The position numbers and the translations under genes were made by a program. The notes beneath the pieces were generated by a model. It was not told the origin of the DNA. It made no database searches and saw only the letters and a list, made by a program, of their open reading frames with translations. A stretch of DNA of 64,000 nucleotides from Hybos culiciformis (taxonomy: Eukaryota; Arthropoda; Insecta; Diptera; Hybotidae), in NCBI GenBank assembly GCA_964007475.1, contig OZ023273.1:57059834-57123833 (forward strand), written 5' to 3'. Of the stretch, positions 25,946 through 38,000 are shown piece after piece. Numbering within the stretch: the stretch's first letter is position 1; every line of letters begins with the position of its first letter.

Positions 25946-26443
25946 TTAAAAGATTTTAATGCGCAGGGCTTCGGTAAGTTGTATTTACATTCGCAAATTT
26001 AGCTCGGTAAATGGTCCATTACATGCATCAATACACATGCAATTATAGAGGAATGTAAATTGTATTTACATTTCCCTGTGATGTAAATTGTATTTACATT
26101 GCTCTATATTGTATTTACATTCTTCATTTTGAACTGCGTAATACTATAAATAAAAATAATATCACTCACACTCACAATATTTCAAGAGACAAATACCTAA
26201 AAAAAAAAAAAAATTGCAAATGTATACCTCTCACATGCATCATATCAATGTCAAACAAAGCTTAGTTTATAATGCTAAAAATCTATATTTTGCCTCTGAG
26301 CTAATCTATATTTTCCCTCTGAGCAAACAAAAAAAAAAAAAAAAGAACCAATAAAAAAATACGCGGCTATTTTTTTTTTTTCTAAGAAGCGGCCAGTCGA
26401 TCAGTCGATGAATTTTCTTAACATGTGTTTCAATCTACTATTT
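25946..26443 (+). mobile_element. Helitron-like non-autonomous element, copy B
   Basis: The 5' part ('ttttaatgcgcagggctt', 'tcggtaaatgg', 'catgcatcaatacacatgca') parallels 1-100. It is followed by a minisatellite, then 'ataatatcactcacactcac', then an A-rich run, then 'ctctcacatgcatca'. The 3' block 'aattttcttaacatgt' and 'caatctactatt' ends at 26443 and is shared with 29194-29225 and 532-564. The hairpin found in the other two copies is missing here; instead 'gccagtcgatcagtcgatga' precedes the 3' end. Confidence 0.6.
26052..26122. repeat. palindromic minisatellite 'atgtaaattgtatttacatt'
   Basis: About three units, the last truncated, each itself an inverted repeat. A further half unit lies near 25980. 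It takes the place of the 31-bp minisatellite of copy A. Confidence 0.8.
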
Positions 26444-26473
26444 TTAAAGGACCTTCGAACCTCTACTACTAAA

Positions 26474-26530
26474 TTTTTAAACGAGTGTGGTTGGATTTTA
26501 GTACAAACATTTAAACCACACTTTAAAAAT
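26474..26530. repeat. short imperfect hairpin around 'gtgtggtt'/'aaccacac'
   Basis: The arms 'tttttaaacgagtgtggtt' and 'aaccacactttaaaaa' flank a 20-25 nt loop. No role is known. Confidence 0.6.
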
Positions 26531-26815
26531 TGCACTTATTTTTATTCAAAAAAACAAAATGAATAAAAATAGAACAATGGTAACCCTGAAAATATCTTTG
26601 TTGTCGTTATAAAGTTTGCTGTCAATTGTCAAATGTCAAGTAAGAATTTTTTTTTCTTTTATCAACAAACGAGGAAAATGGCAGCAACAAGGAGATTATT
26701 TATTGTAAATATAAATTATAATTTTATAATTATTATTTGATTTTATTTTTAATTATAAAAAAAAAAATAATTATAAAATTATTATTATTTTTTTTAATAA
26801 TTAAAAATAAAATTT

Positions 26816-26970
26816 AAGAAGATCAGCTAATTCCTAAAATAATAAAAAAAAAATAGTAATTTTTCTAAAAAAAATTATTCGATTTTTTTTTTTGCAAAAA
26901 AGAAAATGAATAATTTTTTTTGGAAAAATTACTAATTTTTTTTTAATATTTTAGGAATTAGCTGATCTTA
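26816..26970. repeat. long AT-rich hairpin
   Basis: 'agatcagctaattcctaaaa' near 26819 is mirrored by 'ttttaggaattagctgatct' ending near 26968, with complementary A and T tracts between them. It could be a small MITE. Confidence 0.75.
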
Positions 26971-27605
26971 AATCATCCGGTTTGAAATCATTTCGAGAAA
27001 TAAATTTACTTCCGTATTAATTAAATTTTATTTCCTTGCTTCATTTTGAACTTTTTTGTTTATTTTTTTCATTATAAATGTATTGTTTTCAACTCCCTCT
27101 CCCATGCACATTAAAGCAGTATACAATCAATACCAACATAAATTAAAAGCCCCCTATTAAAAAAAAAACAATACATTGACAGCATCTCGTAGGCATAAAA
27201 ATTATAACAAATGTATGAAGCCCTATGAGATTTCCTATACAAAACCTAAAGATTAATCTGTATAATGGGATTAAAAACAAAAAAAATATAATTTAATTAT
27301 TGAATGCAATTAATTATATTATTAATATTAATTTTTAGAAAAAAAAATCGTATATGTTTAAATGAAAATTTCCATAAATCGAGAAAATTTAATCCATAAT
27401 TTTATTTTTTTGCGGGTAAAGTAAGTAAAACTTTTTTTTGTCATAATTTCTAGGGTCTACGTCTAGGTACCTATTATACCTAGTTTATTTTTAATTTTAA
27501 ATGAATTTTAAAAAAGTTAAAATTAATTTAATTACAATTTGTATAAACTAAAAACGTATCTCGTGCCCAGCTTTTATTAGATGTTTTGGATAAAGTTCAG
27601 CTAAT

Positions 27606-27735
27606 GTAAGTGCAATCCCGATTTTTCTATAACTTGTTGTGGGAGTAAAGGCAGTAACCAAACCCTCAGATCCAAGATATTTTTCACCGAGAAGCTCCCA
27701 TTTCAGAGATATGCCCACGATCTGACCCTCCAAAG
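27606..27735 (-). repeat. diverged inverted copy of the 28690-28815 repeat
   Basis: On the minus strand this reads 'gggcatatctctgaaatggg' and continues with 'ggtttggttactgcc' and 'ctcccacaacaagtt'. It aligns with 'ggccatatctccgaaacggg', 'gtttgggtaccgcctc' and 'cctccaagttt' at 28705 onwards. The open frame spanning 27548-27733 (near AGHEIRF at its end) at first looked like a protein, but the match to a non-coding repeat in another reading context argues that it is repeat sequence. Confidence 0.6.
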
Positions 27736-28020
27736 TTTTTATATATCAGGTAGGTAGGTACACGTATATACATACCAGATCAGGTACATTAAAAATACCT
27801 AATAACGATACGCGAATCGCGAAACAAAAAATTCTTAAGGGGGTTGGAAGAGGCGGCTGCCGTCTTCCATTTAGAATGACAACTTTTTATTTAAAAACTA
27901 CATATTGTGGTTACTACAAAACAAGTAGATACCTACCTACATAACATGAAAACTTTGGGGGTGTTTATCCCTGAAACGAAAGCTTACCGGTTTCCGGGAT
28001 ATAAGGGTTTGAGGACCGCT

Positions 28021-28314
28021 CGTACTCTCTCACTAAGCTTCGGACAAATTGAACTTGTGCACGTCAACTGCACGTACGTGGCTGTTTTTCTACCTGGGTA
28101 CCCATCTACTTGTGTAAATATGTTCCTACCTTCTTCCTGTATTTGAAAATATTTTTTTTTTTTATTTCGTACTCTCTCACTAAGCTTCGGACAAATTGAA
28201 CTTGTGCACGTCAACTGCACGTACGTGGCTGTTTTTCTACCTGGGTACCCATCTACTTGTGTAAATATGTTCCTACCTTCGTCCTGTATTTGAAAATATT
28301 ATTTTTTTTTATTT
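28021..28314. repeat. 147-bp tandem duplication
   Basis: 'cgtactctctcactaagctt' starts at 28021 and again at 28168, and the two units are almost identical, differing by single bases in the 'cct(t/g)...tcctg' region and the T tract. The duplicated peptide in the minus-strand frame 27984-28220 is a by-product. Confidence 0.9.
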
Positions 28315-28544
28315 CTTGAAAATAATTTCAAATCTTATTTCATTTTATGAATATATTTGCATTTAAAATTATTCAATCATTATTTTTTTGATACTTTTTT
28401 TTATTTCAACATTTCAATAATTTTTTAAAAATTATTTTTAATTTATTTTTATGAAAATGGGTAACATTAAAATGAAATAATTTAATTTATTTTTTGTAAT
28501 AAAAAACAATAACCACTAAAAATCCACCTGTAGGTAGTTAGGTT

Positions 28545-28820
28545 AGGCGCCAGCCGCAAATCCCACTGACCAACCACCAGACCGCCCGCCCGCCGCCCCC
28601 ACCCCCCCTCTTGTTTTGGGGCACCCCCTACACTCTCTACAAACAAAAGGGGGCAAATCGAGCAAAAAAAAAAAATTGCCCATACAAAATGTATGAAAAT
28701 TTTGAGGGGCCATATCTCCGAAACGGGGCCCGAGCCCCAAGAACTGATTTCAGTTTTGGAAGTTTGGGTACCGCCTCTACCCTCCCTCCAAGTTTCAGCC
28801 GTTTCTGAGAGGTTCACATA
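28545..28820. repeat. GC-rich patch plus repeat arm (28690-28815)
   Basis: The left half is C-rich (ccgcccgcccgccgccccc), far from the window average. It includes a 25-bp segment (28553-28577, minus strand) that matches 23706-23730 at 23 of 25 positions. The right half is the arm matched by 27606-27735. Overlapping open frames on both strands (28482-28817, 28543-28740, 28611-28808) come from this composition and show no domain. Confidence 0.65.
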
Positions 28821-29070
28821 AACTGCACTTTAGCCAAAACTTATTTTTTATTAATTTATCTTCATTATTATTGAATTTAAATTTATTTTTAAACAAAAAA
28901 AGGCAACAAAAATCACTGCCGACCAACGCCGGGAACAAAAATTTTAAAACTAGTGGGAATTTTTTATTTATTATCCCTACGAAAATTTTGTTTACATTTC
29001 AACTACACGGCTGATTATCTTAGTGTTGGTGATGATACAATACATGTTAATCAAATTTGTTATACAGCTC

Positions 29071-29179
29071 GTTGTGTATACACACAAACACATAGGCACT
29101 CGTCAATATTATATCACTCGACCTTCGGTCTCGTGATATAAACATGACTCGTGTCTATGTGTTTGTGTGTATACACAAC
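29071..29179. repeat. long hairpin, subterminal in Helitron-like copy C
   Basis: The left arm starts 'gttgtgtatacacacaaaca' and the right arm ends with its complement. The centre 'cgaccttcggtctcgtg' is shared with 412-517, while the arms differ in sequence between the two copies. Confidence 0.85.
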
Positions 29180-29225
29180 TCGCAAGAATAACAAATTTTC
29201 TTAACATGTATTGTAATCTACTATT

Positions 29226-32200
29226 AATATGTTTCTATTATTCCTAGATCATTTTGTTTACATAGATTGTTCCGATTATTTTGCATTTTAGTAATTATTG
29301 AAAATTGTAATTCAATATATTTTCGTATACAATTTATATTTAAAGTTTAAAGAATTCAATTATAATTTAAATTTTGTTTTAAAATGTTAATGCTATAGAA
29401 CTAGGCAAGATCTCATTTAGAAGTCTAATTTGATGTTTTTTTTAACTTAAATCTAAATATTTTTCATTTCCTTTTTTTTAATTATTTTTTTTTTAGAATT
29501 TAAAGCTTCCAAACAAATACTTATTTATTTCTAAAACTTATCTCAATATACTCTAACGAATACTAGTCCACTATATGTTAACATGTGGTTTTTAAAATAA
29601 AAATGGAATTATGTTTTAATTAATATTAAGTATCATGGCTTTATTTAAAATTTATTTACAACAAACTCTTAAATGGAGGATACCGAGACGGTTGGCATAT
29701 CCCGATTCAAAATTCTTTGGCACCTAACTCCTAATTCGCTATTAAGTTCATACAGTCAGTTGACATAATTAGTTTTAGCTAGATCGAAAACATAGTCTCT
29801 CACTTTGATGTCTCACTTGTCTCATTATTAAGAGCTTATGATTTTGGTGACTAACTATATTAAATGACTTCACAAATAAATGTTCTAACTAAAAAACAAA
29901 GTAATCAAAGTTGAAAATATTAACTGCCTTATTCTTACAATCTGGGTGGCGCAATAGTTTAGCGCCAAGTTTAAAAATTAAAAATTTCGTGATTATGGCT
30001 TTGTGTCTTATTGGAATGGGCATAACACAATTACGACGTTATGGCGTGTGGCGTTATGTCATGTTACCTAATTTATTATTATTATTTTTTTTTAATAATA
30101 ATCATTTAGAGACAAACGAGTTACAATTCATTTCTAATTGATCTTTTTTTTCAATGCATTCGCTTAATCACTGATGATAATGCAATTATACAAGCGACCT
30201 TTTTACCCAAAATGAAAGAAAAATTTATTTTTCATTATTTTGTTTTGCTAATTAAGGTCGTAGATATAAATAAAACTAAAATAATTTTTAGTTTTTTCTT
30301 TATTAAACAAAAAAGAAGGAAAGTACGAAATTTGCATTAAAAAAAAAAAATTCGAAATAAAAAAGGATAAGGATTCTCTGAAAATATTAATTTTTTTTTA
30401 AAAGTTTCAAATGAAACTTTATTTAATTAATTTTGGAAAAAAAAAAAATGTTGTTTATTTATTTCCACTATTTTCTGAATTTGTTATTTATTTTACTGTT
30501 CTAATAATTTTAAAATTAACTTACCTTTTCAATAAAAAATTAAACTAAACGTGTAATGAATTGCTGGCGTCAGCATTGTAGCTTTGGCGTAATACATTTA
30601 TTTATTCCGACGGGTGTTTATTAAAATAATTTTGGAATTAGAGGTTTCTTTTGAATGAAGTCTATAATGTATAGATTAAGACGTCAGCCAAACCATCAAT
30701 TCAAACCTATAGAAGGAAACAACCCGCGATTGAGCCCTCTCCTTTGTTGCACTGCACATAATGTATATATAAGAAAATGATAGCCTTATAGTCAAATTTT
30801 TTTTAATTTAGATTGCTATGGTGCATATGTCTTAGATGCTTTTTCACGGATTTTTATCAAACGATCATGATTTATTCTCAAAACTATGTTAAATTTACCT
30901 CATCTTATAATTAGTATATGAGTTGGAGGCGTGAAAGCAGGGAGCAAAAAGTTCGTTATTGAGGATGCCTGTATAAAGCCAAGTCTCCGCATAAATGTCA
31001 AAATTAGCTTAAGATTTGAGGAAAATAATCTTACTCCTAGAACGATGGCACTTACATTTTGACTGTAAAGGGACAGTTTGAAAAGTAATTAAAGTGTCCT
31101 TGTGCCCGAAGTTTTGTGAAATAAGAGTTTCGGATACGACATGGAATATGACATTAAACATATGACATTAGGAATAATTTGAAAGATGAAAAGTAGATTT
31201 ACCTCTGATGTAATTAATTACAACTCCAGAGGTTGTGTCAGGTGCTAATCTTATATAGGCCTTGGACTTGAAGGGAATTACTTGGATTGAGGTTATTAAG
31301 TATAGGAGAGGGGTGATTTTAGGTTATGCTGATTTATCAGAAGATTTTACATGAAAAGGGTTATTTGAAGTTAAATTTGGAGTAATTGCTGTAAATGGAG
31401 AACACTGAGACGGGATTGTGATCGGTTGAGACCTAAATAGGGTTATTTGAAATTTGACGCAAGAAAGTAGTATTCGTTGTAGGCAATTGAAAATCATGAT
31501 TGGTTGGATCAGCTTGGCCTAAATCGGTTTGAAATCGGACGAAGATCGGAATCAAAGTAGTACTTAAACGAAAAACATACTTATGTGCTTGTAGGTCGAA
31601 AAAAGAAATATATTTCAATAAAGCTATTGAAATTTTTTTGATAACATACCAGCTTCATGGATAAATCTAAAACTGTCAGAAAAATTAATTAAGAAAAATT
31701 CATCAAAAATTGCTTTTCAAATTATTTTTTTTTATAGAGATTTTCTTGCAAGTATTTAATTTCATTTAAAGAAATAATATCGTTAAAAAAATTTATTGAA
31801 TACCAACATTTTAAACTGATGTACTGTAGGTAATATCTACTATGTATAACGATATTTAGGTGTGTATTTGGTATGTGAATCTTCTGATAAATTTTCATTC
31901 ATTCATTCATATTCATATGTTAAAAAAGATTGAAAAAAAAAAAAATATTGACAACTGAGAAAAAATACTTGAAAGGTGGAAAGAATTTTTAAATTAAAAA
32001 GAAAAAGAATGCCTGACATCGAAATTAATTGGGATATTCTAATGACAGGTTTGTAAAATTTTTAGCAGAGAACAAAAAGTTTTTACTTATGATCCAAATG
32101 ACATTATGAAGCTATATGAATGTTATAAAATGAATTAAAACTTAAGTTGAGATTTTTTTTCAATATTTAATTTCATAGAAACTGGTTTAAAATATTAAGT

Positions 32201-35200
32201 ATTTGTTGTAAAAAATTGTAATTTGATTTAAACAGTATAATAGTATACATAGACTAAAAATGGTAAATAGTTATTTTGATATTTTTAAGCCCATCAAATT
32301 CTTCATTACAGATTTGAAATAATTATGATTTAATATATTTAGCCTGTTTTCTATCAAAAAAAAAAAAGGAATATGTACTTTCATTAAACTTCCGTCTCGT
32401 CCGTCCGTATCAGTAAAAGGATTGTGATGAACTGTCTACTCGATTTTAATTCTTTAAAAGCCAGATTCTACGATTTCATATTTAAAAGCTACATATAGGC
32501 TCTTAATCACAAAAGGATTAAGATAATTAAAAAATTTATATTATGTAATAAATAATATATAAATATAATAGTTAAATATTTCATTTATGCAGTACTGTTC
32601 TATATATTATTTGTGTACAAAGATCTAGTTTAAATTAATTCTCGAATATACAATAATTAAATCCATAAAAATTTTTACTTTAATATTTTATTATCTAATT
32701 ATTAAAATCTTTTCGAAATTGTTTTTTATTTAAATTTTTTACAACTAAACAAACAACACGTACTATACGTACATAATGAATTCTTTTCGCACGCGTTTAA
32801 ATCAAATTCCAAAAAGGAAATATGATAATGATATAATACTTTATTAACAAAATATTCTAGAAATTTCATAAATTTGAATAAAATAATTAAAATTCCTTTC
32901 TGACCACCACCAGTTCAATTATGCATATATATATTTACTACACAATATTATACTATAAAAACAAAAATTTCTGATTTAATTAGCAGCTGTTTAGCTATTC
33001 AAATTACATTCTATCACAATTTATATTGCACTTTATCACCCTTAAATTGCTTTTTCATTCACCTAATATATTATATGAAAAATTGTAATTGCTAATAAGC
33101 CATATACATATGATTTCCTTTCTGGAATCACTAAAAAAAAATTAACATATTTACATAAATTTAAATGTAAAAATGTGTTTAACACCAGATATTGTTATTT
33201 CAAGATATTGTGTAAACTGTACAAATTCTTAAAGAATTATGCTTTGAATGTGCATTATTTAAATTTAAAATATGTACATAACATTTTTATTTATTCCGAT
33301 CATTTTAAAGTTTAATTTTATTTACACAGAAATTTTTAGAATTCTAATAATGAAAGAATTTTGAACAGCAAATATTTGCTCCGAATTTAATAAAAAACTT
33401 TTATTGCAAGTTTAAAAACTATAATTATAATAATAATGTTATAAATTATGAATTAAATTAACTTTTTTTTTCCTTCAATAAAATTTAATAAAATATTCAC
33501 CCTTAAATTTAGCTTTTTTTTAAATGAACCAAAAATGTTTTTCGATGATTATTGTTTGTTATTTTCGATCCAAAGTTAACGCAACCAAAATTCTATGTTT
33601 AAATTTGTTTTTCTAAGTTTTTATGCTTGTGCTATGAAGTTACGACATATGTATTTCTAGATTTTTTGTAAATGTATTTTAGGTTGAAATTCTGAAAATT
33701 TGTAGACATTATATTTCTAATATTAAATATATTATATTTCTAATATTAAATGTAGTAAATGTTTTTGAATTCCTAAGAATTTGAGATGAGATTTCAGATG
33801 AAATTTAACTTTCGAAAAAAAAAAAAAAACAGTTCTTATTAAGCTTTAATATTTTTTCATTCATATTCGTATTTATACGACCGTACGTGAACGTATGAAT
33901 ATGAAGGAATTTAATACATATATTGTTTTATTAAATAAAAAATGAATAAATTTATAAACCGAAATTCATTGAAGTGTAAATTGTAATCAAGAAATACCTT
34001 AATCTCATTTATATTGAATTATCATTAATTTTACATTCAACCCCAATAATAAAATGATAAAATTGGGTTCTTGAAAATCTCATTTAAATTGATATGTAGT
34101 ATTCTAAATCTAGATCTCATGAAATATTATTTATAAACAATTATTATTTGCCATAATTTTATGAATTCCTGTATAAGTATATAATATTGTTTTATTATTA
34201 CATAAAGTACTTTAAATTTAGGATATTATTGCTTTCTGATGATTACACATAAATGACAGAAAGACCTGACAATGATGAAAAAGTTATTTTTTATATATTC
34301 ATATATAATTACATTTATATCTTTATTGATTTTAATTTGAACTATAACTTTTGAACTATATACAAAGATTCTTATTGGTTGAACTTTATAGAGACAAGAA
34401 TATTCATATTTTGTTTAACCCCACTGAATATAATATATTCGTGATAAGATTTGATTAGCTTTTCGTATAAATTAAAAGAGTATTAATGTATGAGACTACT
34501 GGTGTACAATTATCTTGGAAGTAAAATATTCAACTTGTGTCAGGAAATTATACTCATAGTTGTTATATAATTATAATATTATATATGTAAATAAATTTTT
34601 TAAAGGAAGTTTACATTGAAAAGTTACATTGGTTGCAGAGATTTTAAAACACACTGTGCTTATTAACTAAAAAAAATATATAATTAAATACATAAGTCTG
34701 ACAAAATATTGTATAGGTACTTATACATTATATTGTTTGAAAATAATGTTTTACCAACAAAAAATAAATGTAAAAACTTGTACGATGGTGAATTAAAAAG
34801 AAAAATAATATAGTTTCAGAGTCGTTTATTGTAATTTCATTGTACCTCCTTTATATAATTTCGTCTAACGATATGAAAAATACAATTCCCCTATTCTTGG
34901 TTTTAACTTTATTCTGTGGTTATAATAAATATATATACATTATGTACATACATATATATTTTCATAGTTTTACTATATAAGATACATTTATTTACTCAAA
35001 ATTTAATAACACAATAAATAACTATCATTGAAACTTTAACAACAAATTTAATATTCCTATGCGGTTACTTTGACTGGGTGTACACTATAAATAGGCATTT
35101 ACAAATTAAAAAAAAATCATTTGAGAATGATATTATTTTGAGTTTTAAATTAAAGATGTGATAGAACAAAACAAAAGAGATTTTATCGAAATAAATATGA

Positions 35201-35240
35201 TTATCGAAATGAAATAATTTTCATTTAAATATGAAATAAA

Positions 35241-35286
<46 letters not shown>

Positions 35287-37310
35287 ATATATAAAAGGTT
35301 TAAATTTTTTTTAAACTTTTCGATATCAATTAAAATGTCTTTTTATATTCCGTAAATGTATAGTGATAGTGAATGAACAAATGAAGTTTCAAAAACCATA
35401 AAAATTTATATGTTTATTTCTGTTAAATAACTAAATATCCAAACAATCTTTAAATAAAACATTAAACTGAAATCAGTACATTATAATGTTTTTATCTAGA
35501 TACGTCCAGGTTTTTTTTTTGTCATTTCAATGCTTTTTGATGCATACAAATCTATGACCGGAAGATTGGGAAATTTAAAAAATAAAATTGTTTTAGGTCG
35601 AACCTATTTTTGTTTTTGCCATCCTTTTCTACTGATTATTAGGTATATTTTCGATCTAGAAAAACACTAGATTGTGATGCTTATATTGACAATATTGTAT
35701 TCTACATATATTAGAAAAATAAAACATGAATACGTCCTTTTTAATATATTACGTATTTTTCATTAAATAAGTTTTTTTTTTGTTTTTTTTTCATTAAAAT
35801 CAATTTTTCTAATATGTATAGCAGATTATATAACTTAATATAGAAATAATACATATATCATTTTAATTATGAATACGGAAATAATAATTACGAATTTATT
35901 ACATATAAAACGCTAAATTATTCTATATATTTAAATTTTAATTATTTATTGCTATAGATAGTCCATACGTTAGCAAAGGAAAATTCATTAAACATATACA
36001 TAAATAATATACTTTATGTGTAAATGGTTTTTAAAGTGATATTTTATTTTTATATAGGAATGAAAAATCGACATATCGTTAAATAATCTAAAATAATTAA
36101 TTAATATTCTATTGACCAATAAATATAATATTGGTGCTTTTTGATCGAAAATTTAAAGTAGGTTAAAATGCCGTAGATATTTTGGTACGTAGACCCCCGA
36201 AAAGTAAAATATACAATTTGTTGTAACGGTGGAAAGATTATAGTGAAATAGTTTCGTGTTGTGTAATATACGTAATATACATACATACGCTAATGCTAAA
36301 CGCAAATATTTAATAAGTAAGCTTCTGCCCTAGAGTAAATAAAATTTAACATATTACATATTATGTTATGAAAATTTATTAATAAAAAATTAAGTATAAA
36401 TATCAAAAACACATAAAATAAATTGAATAATAAAACACACACTTTTTGCATTTCAAATAAAGACTTTTTATTATAACTTTAAAAAGTTAAAAATTATGTT
36501 CAAGGTACACAAAATATAAATATACTTATATGCAAATATACTGAGGATAGTTTTTAATACCTTATTTAATAATAACTGACAAAAAAAATGAATAAATAGT
36601 ATAAAATAATAAACAAATTTCGATAAACTAAACATTGTGCCATTTATATAATTTTCTGGTCGTTTTTGGGCCAAAACTTTTTGATTTCCTTGTATATTGT
36701 ATAATATTTACATATTTTGGCAATAAATAACGATAAATATTTCATCAATGTAAATTTTTTTTTTATATACTACATATATTTATTTATTTATTTTTTTTAT
36801 CATTGGAAAATATTTTATTTATCCTTTTTATGTATTTTTAGCCATAAAATTTGAACTTACGTACTGAGTAGATAAAATATGTATTAATAACATTTTTATA
36901 AGAAGGATAAAAAAATTAGGATTCTCTTATATTTTTATTTTAATAAAAAAACAAAAAAAAAAATTTAACTCTCACAATGAATATTATAAAGATTTTTTTT
37001 TACGCAAAACTGAATTATTCAAAATCCTTGCCACAAGCCGATAAATGATAAAAATCTACATGATAAGCCCACCGTATTATTGTAAAAATTTTGTTTTTTT
37101 TTCTTTCTTGTCTTCAATAAATTCTTCTGCTCTTAAACATTAAAACGACGGTTATTAAAATGAATTTATGAGAAACATTAACTTGATTTATTTTAATATA
37201 ATATAAAAGATTAAATTTAAATATAATTTAAAATATTTTTTCCTTTATATTGGTGTGAAGTCTTCGTTTATTAATGAATAAAAAGTATATATTACGGATT
37301 ATTTATTCTA
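29226..37310. other. AT-rich stretch; higher-complexity part 29640-31620 unassigned
   Basis: 29640-31620 is noticeably less AT-rich and less repetitive than its surroundings (for example 'ataccgagacggttggcata', 'gagaggggtgattttaggtt'). It could be old mobile DNA, but I find no coding frame or terminal repeats. Frames at 29911-30141, 31433-31618, 36101-36286 and 36471-36674 show no domain. From about 31.6 kb on it is plain AT-rich DNA with a long TA tract. Confidence 0.45.
35244..35283. repeat. (TA)n microsatellite
   Basis: About 20 uninterrupted ta units. Confidence 0.95.
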
Positions 37311-37770
37311 CACCCAGAAAAAAAATGCTAGTTAAATTAACAATTTTTAACTGTTTTTAACTGTTAAACAAAAATTGTTGATGTTAAAGAGAAATTTTTT
37401 AAATTAAACTAATAAGTATTTGATCTAAGTAAAGATGCTTCTTATTTTAACATTTGATTTTGTTATTTTAAAATGTTTCAAACAGTTATTTAGTAAAAGC
37501 TGAAAATCGTGATTTTAACAACATTAATTGTTATTTTAAATATGTTTCATTCGAAAGAAATAAAATTTTACTATTCTCTCTTTTAAATTAAAAACTCTTC
37601 TGTTATTATAACAATTACACATTCAATTGTTGATATGACAATAAAAGCTTTTGAAATAATGTTTTTGTTGTTATTTAAAAATGGTACATATAACAATAAA
37701 AATTGTCAAAGTAAATACGGCATTGTTAAAAAAAAAGTTTTGGTTGATTTAAAAAGCTACACTTTTAAAA

Positions 37771-37859
37771 TAAATATTTATCTTTTTAAATTAAAGAACT
37801 CCGCTCTTAACGAGACAAGTTAAGAGCGGAGTTCTTTAATTTAACAAGATAAATATTTA
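37771..37859. repeat. long near-perfect hairpin
   Basis: A perfect 24-bp stem (37788-37811 with 37819-37842) encloses a 7-nt loop gagacaa. It is extended outward by a further 14-bp complementary block (taaatatttatctt and its complement). The inner stem includes 'gaactccgctcttaac'. Confidence 0.9.
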
Positions 37860-37918
37860 TTATGTTTATATTACCGAATTTATATTTTCTATTTAATACA
37901 TTGTTGTATATTACTGAC

Positions 37919-38000
37919 ATAGCTCAGTGGAAGACTCTACATCACATTGAACACAGCGGTTAAGCAACGTCTCGTAGTGATAGTACTTAGATGGGTGACC
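37919..38000 (+). pseudogene. tRNA A-box plus 5S-rRNA-like segment (SINE head)
   Basis: 'tagctcagtgg' (37920-37930) matches a tRNA-type A box. 'gttaagcaacgtc' (about 37960-37972) and 'tagtacttagatgggtgacc' (37981-38000) match the internal promoter region of eukaryotic 5S rRNA. The rest of 5S (its 5' arm and its end after 'gggtgacc') is missing, so it is not a functional 5S gene. The A-rich tail directly downstream is what an RNA-polymerase-III-transcribed retroposon (SINE) would leave. The chimaeric A-box plus 5S head is unusual. Confidence 0.65.

Larger units (their letters stand above)
27048..29225 (+). mobile_element. Helitron-like element, copy C, with a large complex interior
   Basis: The left part (27048-27125) aligns with about 305-385 of copy A, including 'catgcacattaaa' and 'cagtata'. 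The right part (29065-29225) holds the same TTCGG hairpin and the same 3' block ending 'aatctactatt'. Between them are about 1.9 kb absent from copy A: a pair of inverted repeat arms (27606-27735 and 28690-28815), a two-unit 147-bp tandem repeat and a GC-rich patch. The 5' block is missing or diverged. That the interior was carried or inserted is inference. Confidence 0.5.

Noticed and set aside
26052..26122. Possible CRISPR-like repeat array.
   Set aside because: Units are contiguous palindromic minisatellite copies without unique spacers, and the DNA is eukaryotic in character.
27548..27733. Minus-strand open frame of balanced composition, at first suspected to be the end of a metabolic enzyme (faint likeness to an aminomethyltransferase-type tail).
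   Set aside because: It has no ATG start. Its sequence aligns, diverged, with a non-coding inverted repeat at 28690-28815, so it is explained as repeat sequence.
28482..28817. 111-codon minus-strand frame, the longest of the GC-rich patch.
   Set aside because: Overlapping frames on both strands and low-complexity Gly/Pro/Arg content follow from the GC-rich repeat. No domain is visible.
33857..33908. Possible stem-loop around 'ttcatattc' and 'gaatatgaa'.
   Set aside because: Only about 9 perfect pairs, which is expected by chance in DNA of this composition.
37960..38000. Possible genuine 5S rRNA gene.
   Set aside because: Only the internal promoter part is present; the 5' arm and 3' end of 5S are missing and replaced by an A-box segment and an A-rich tail.
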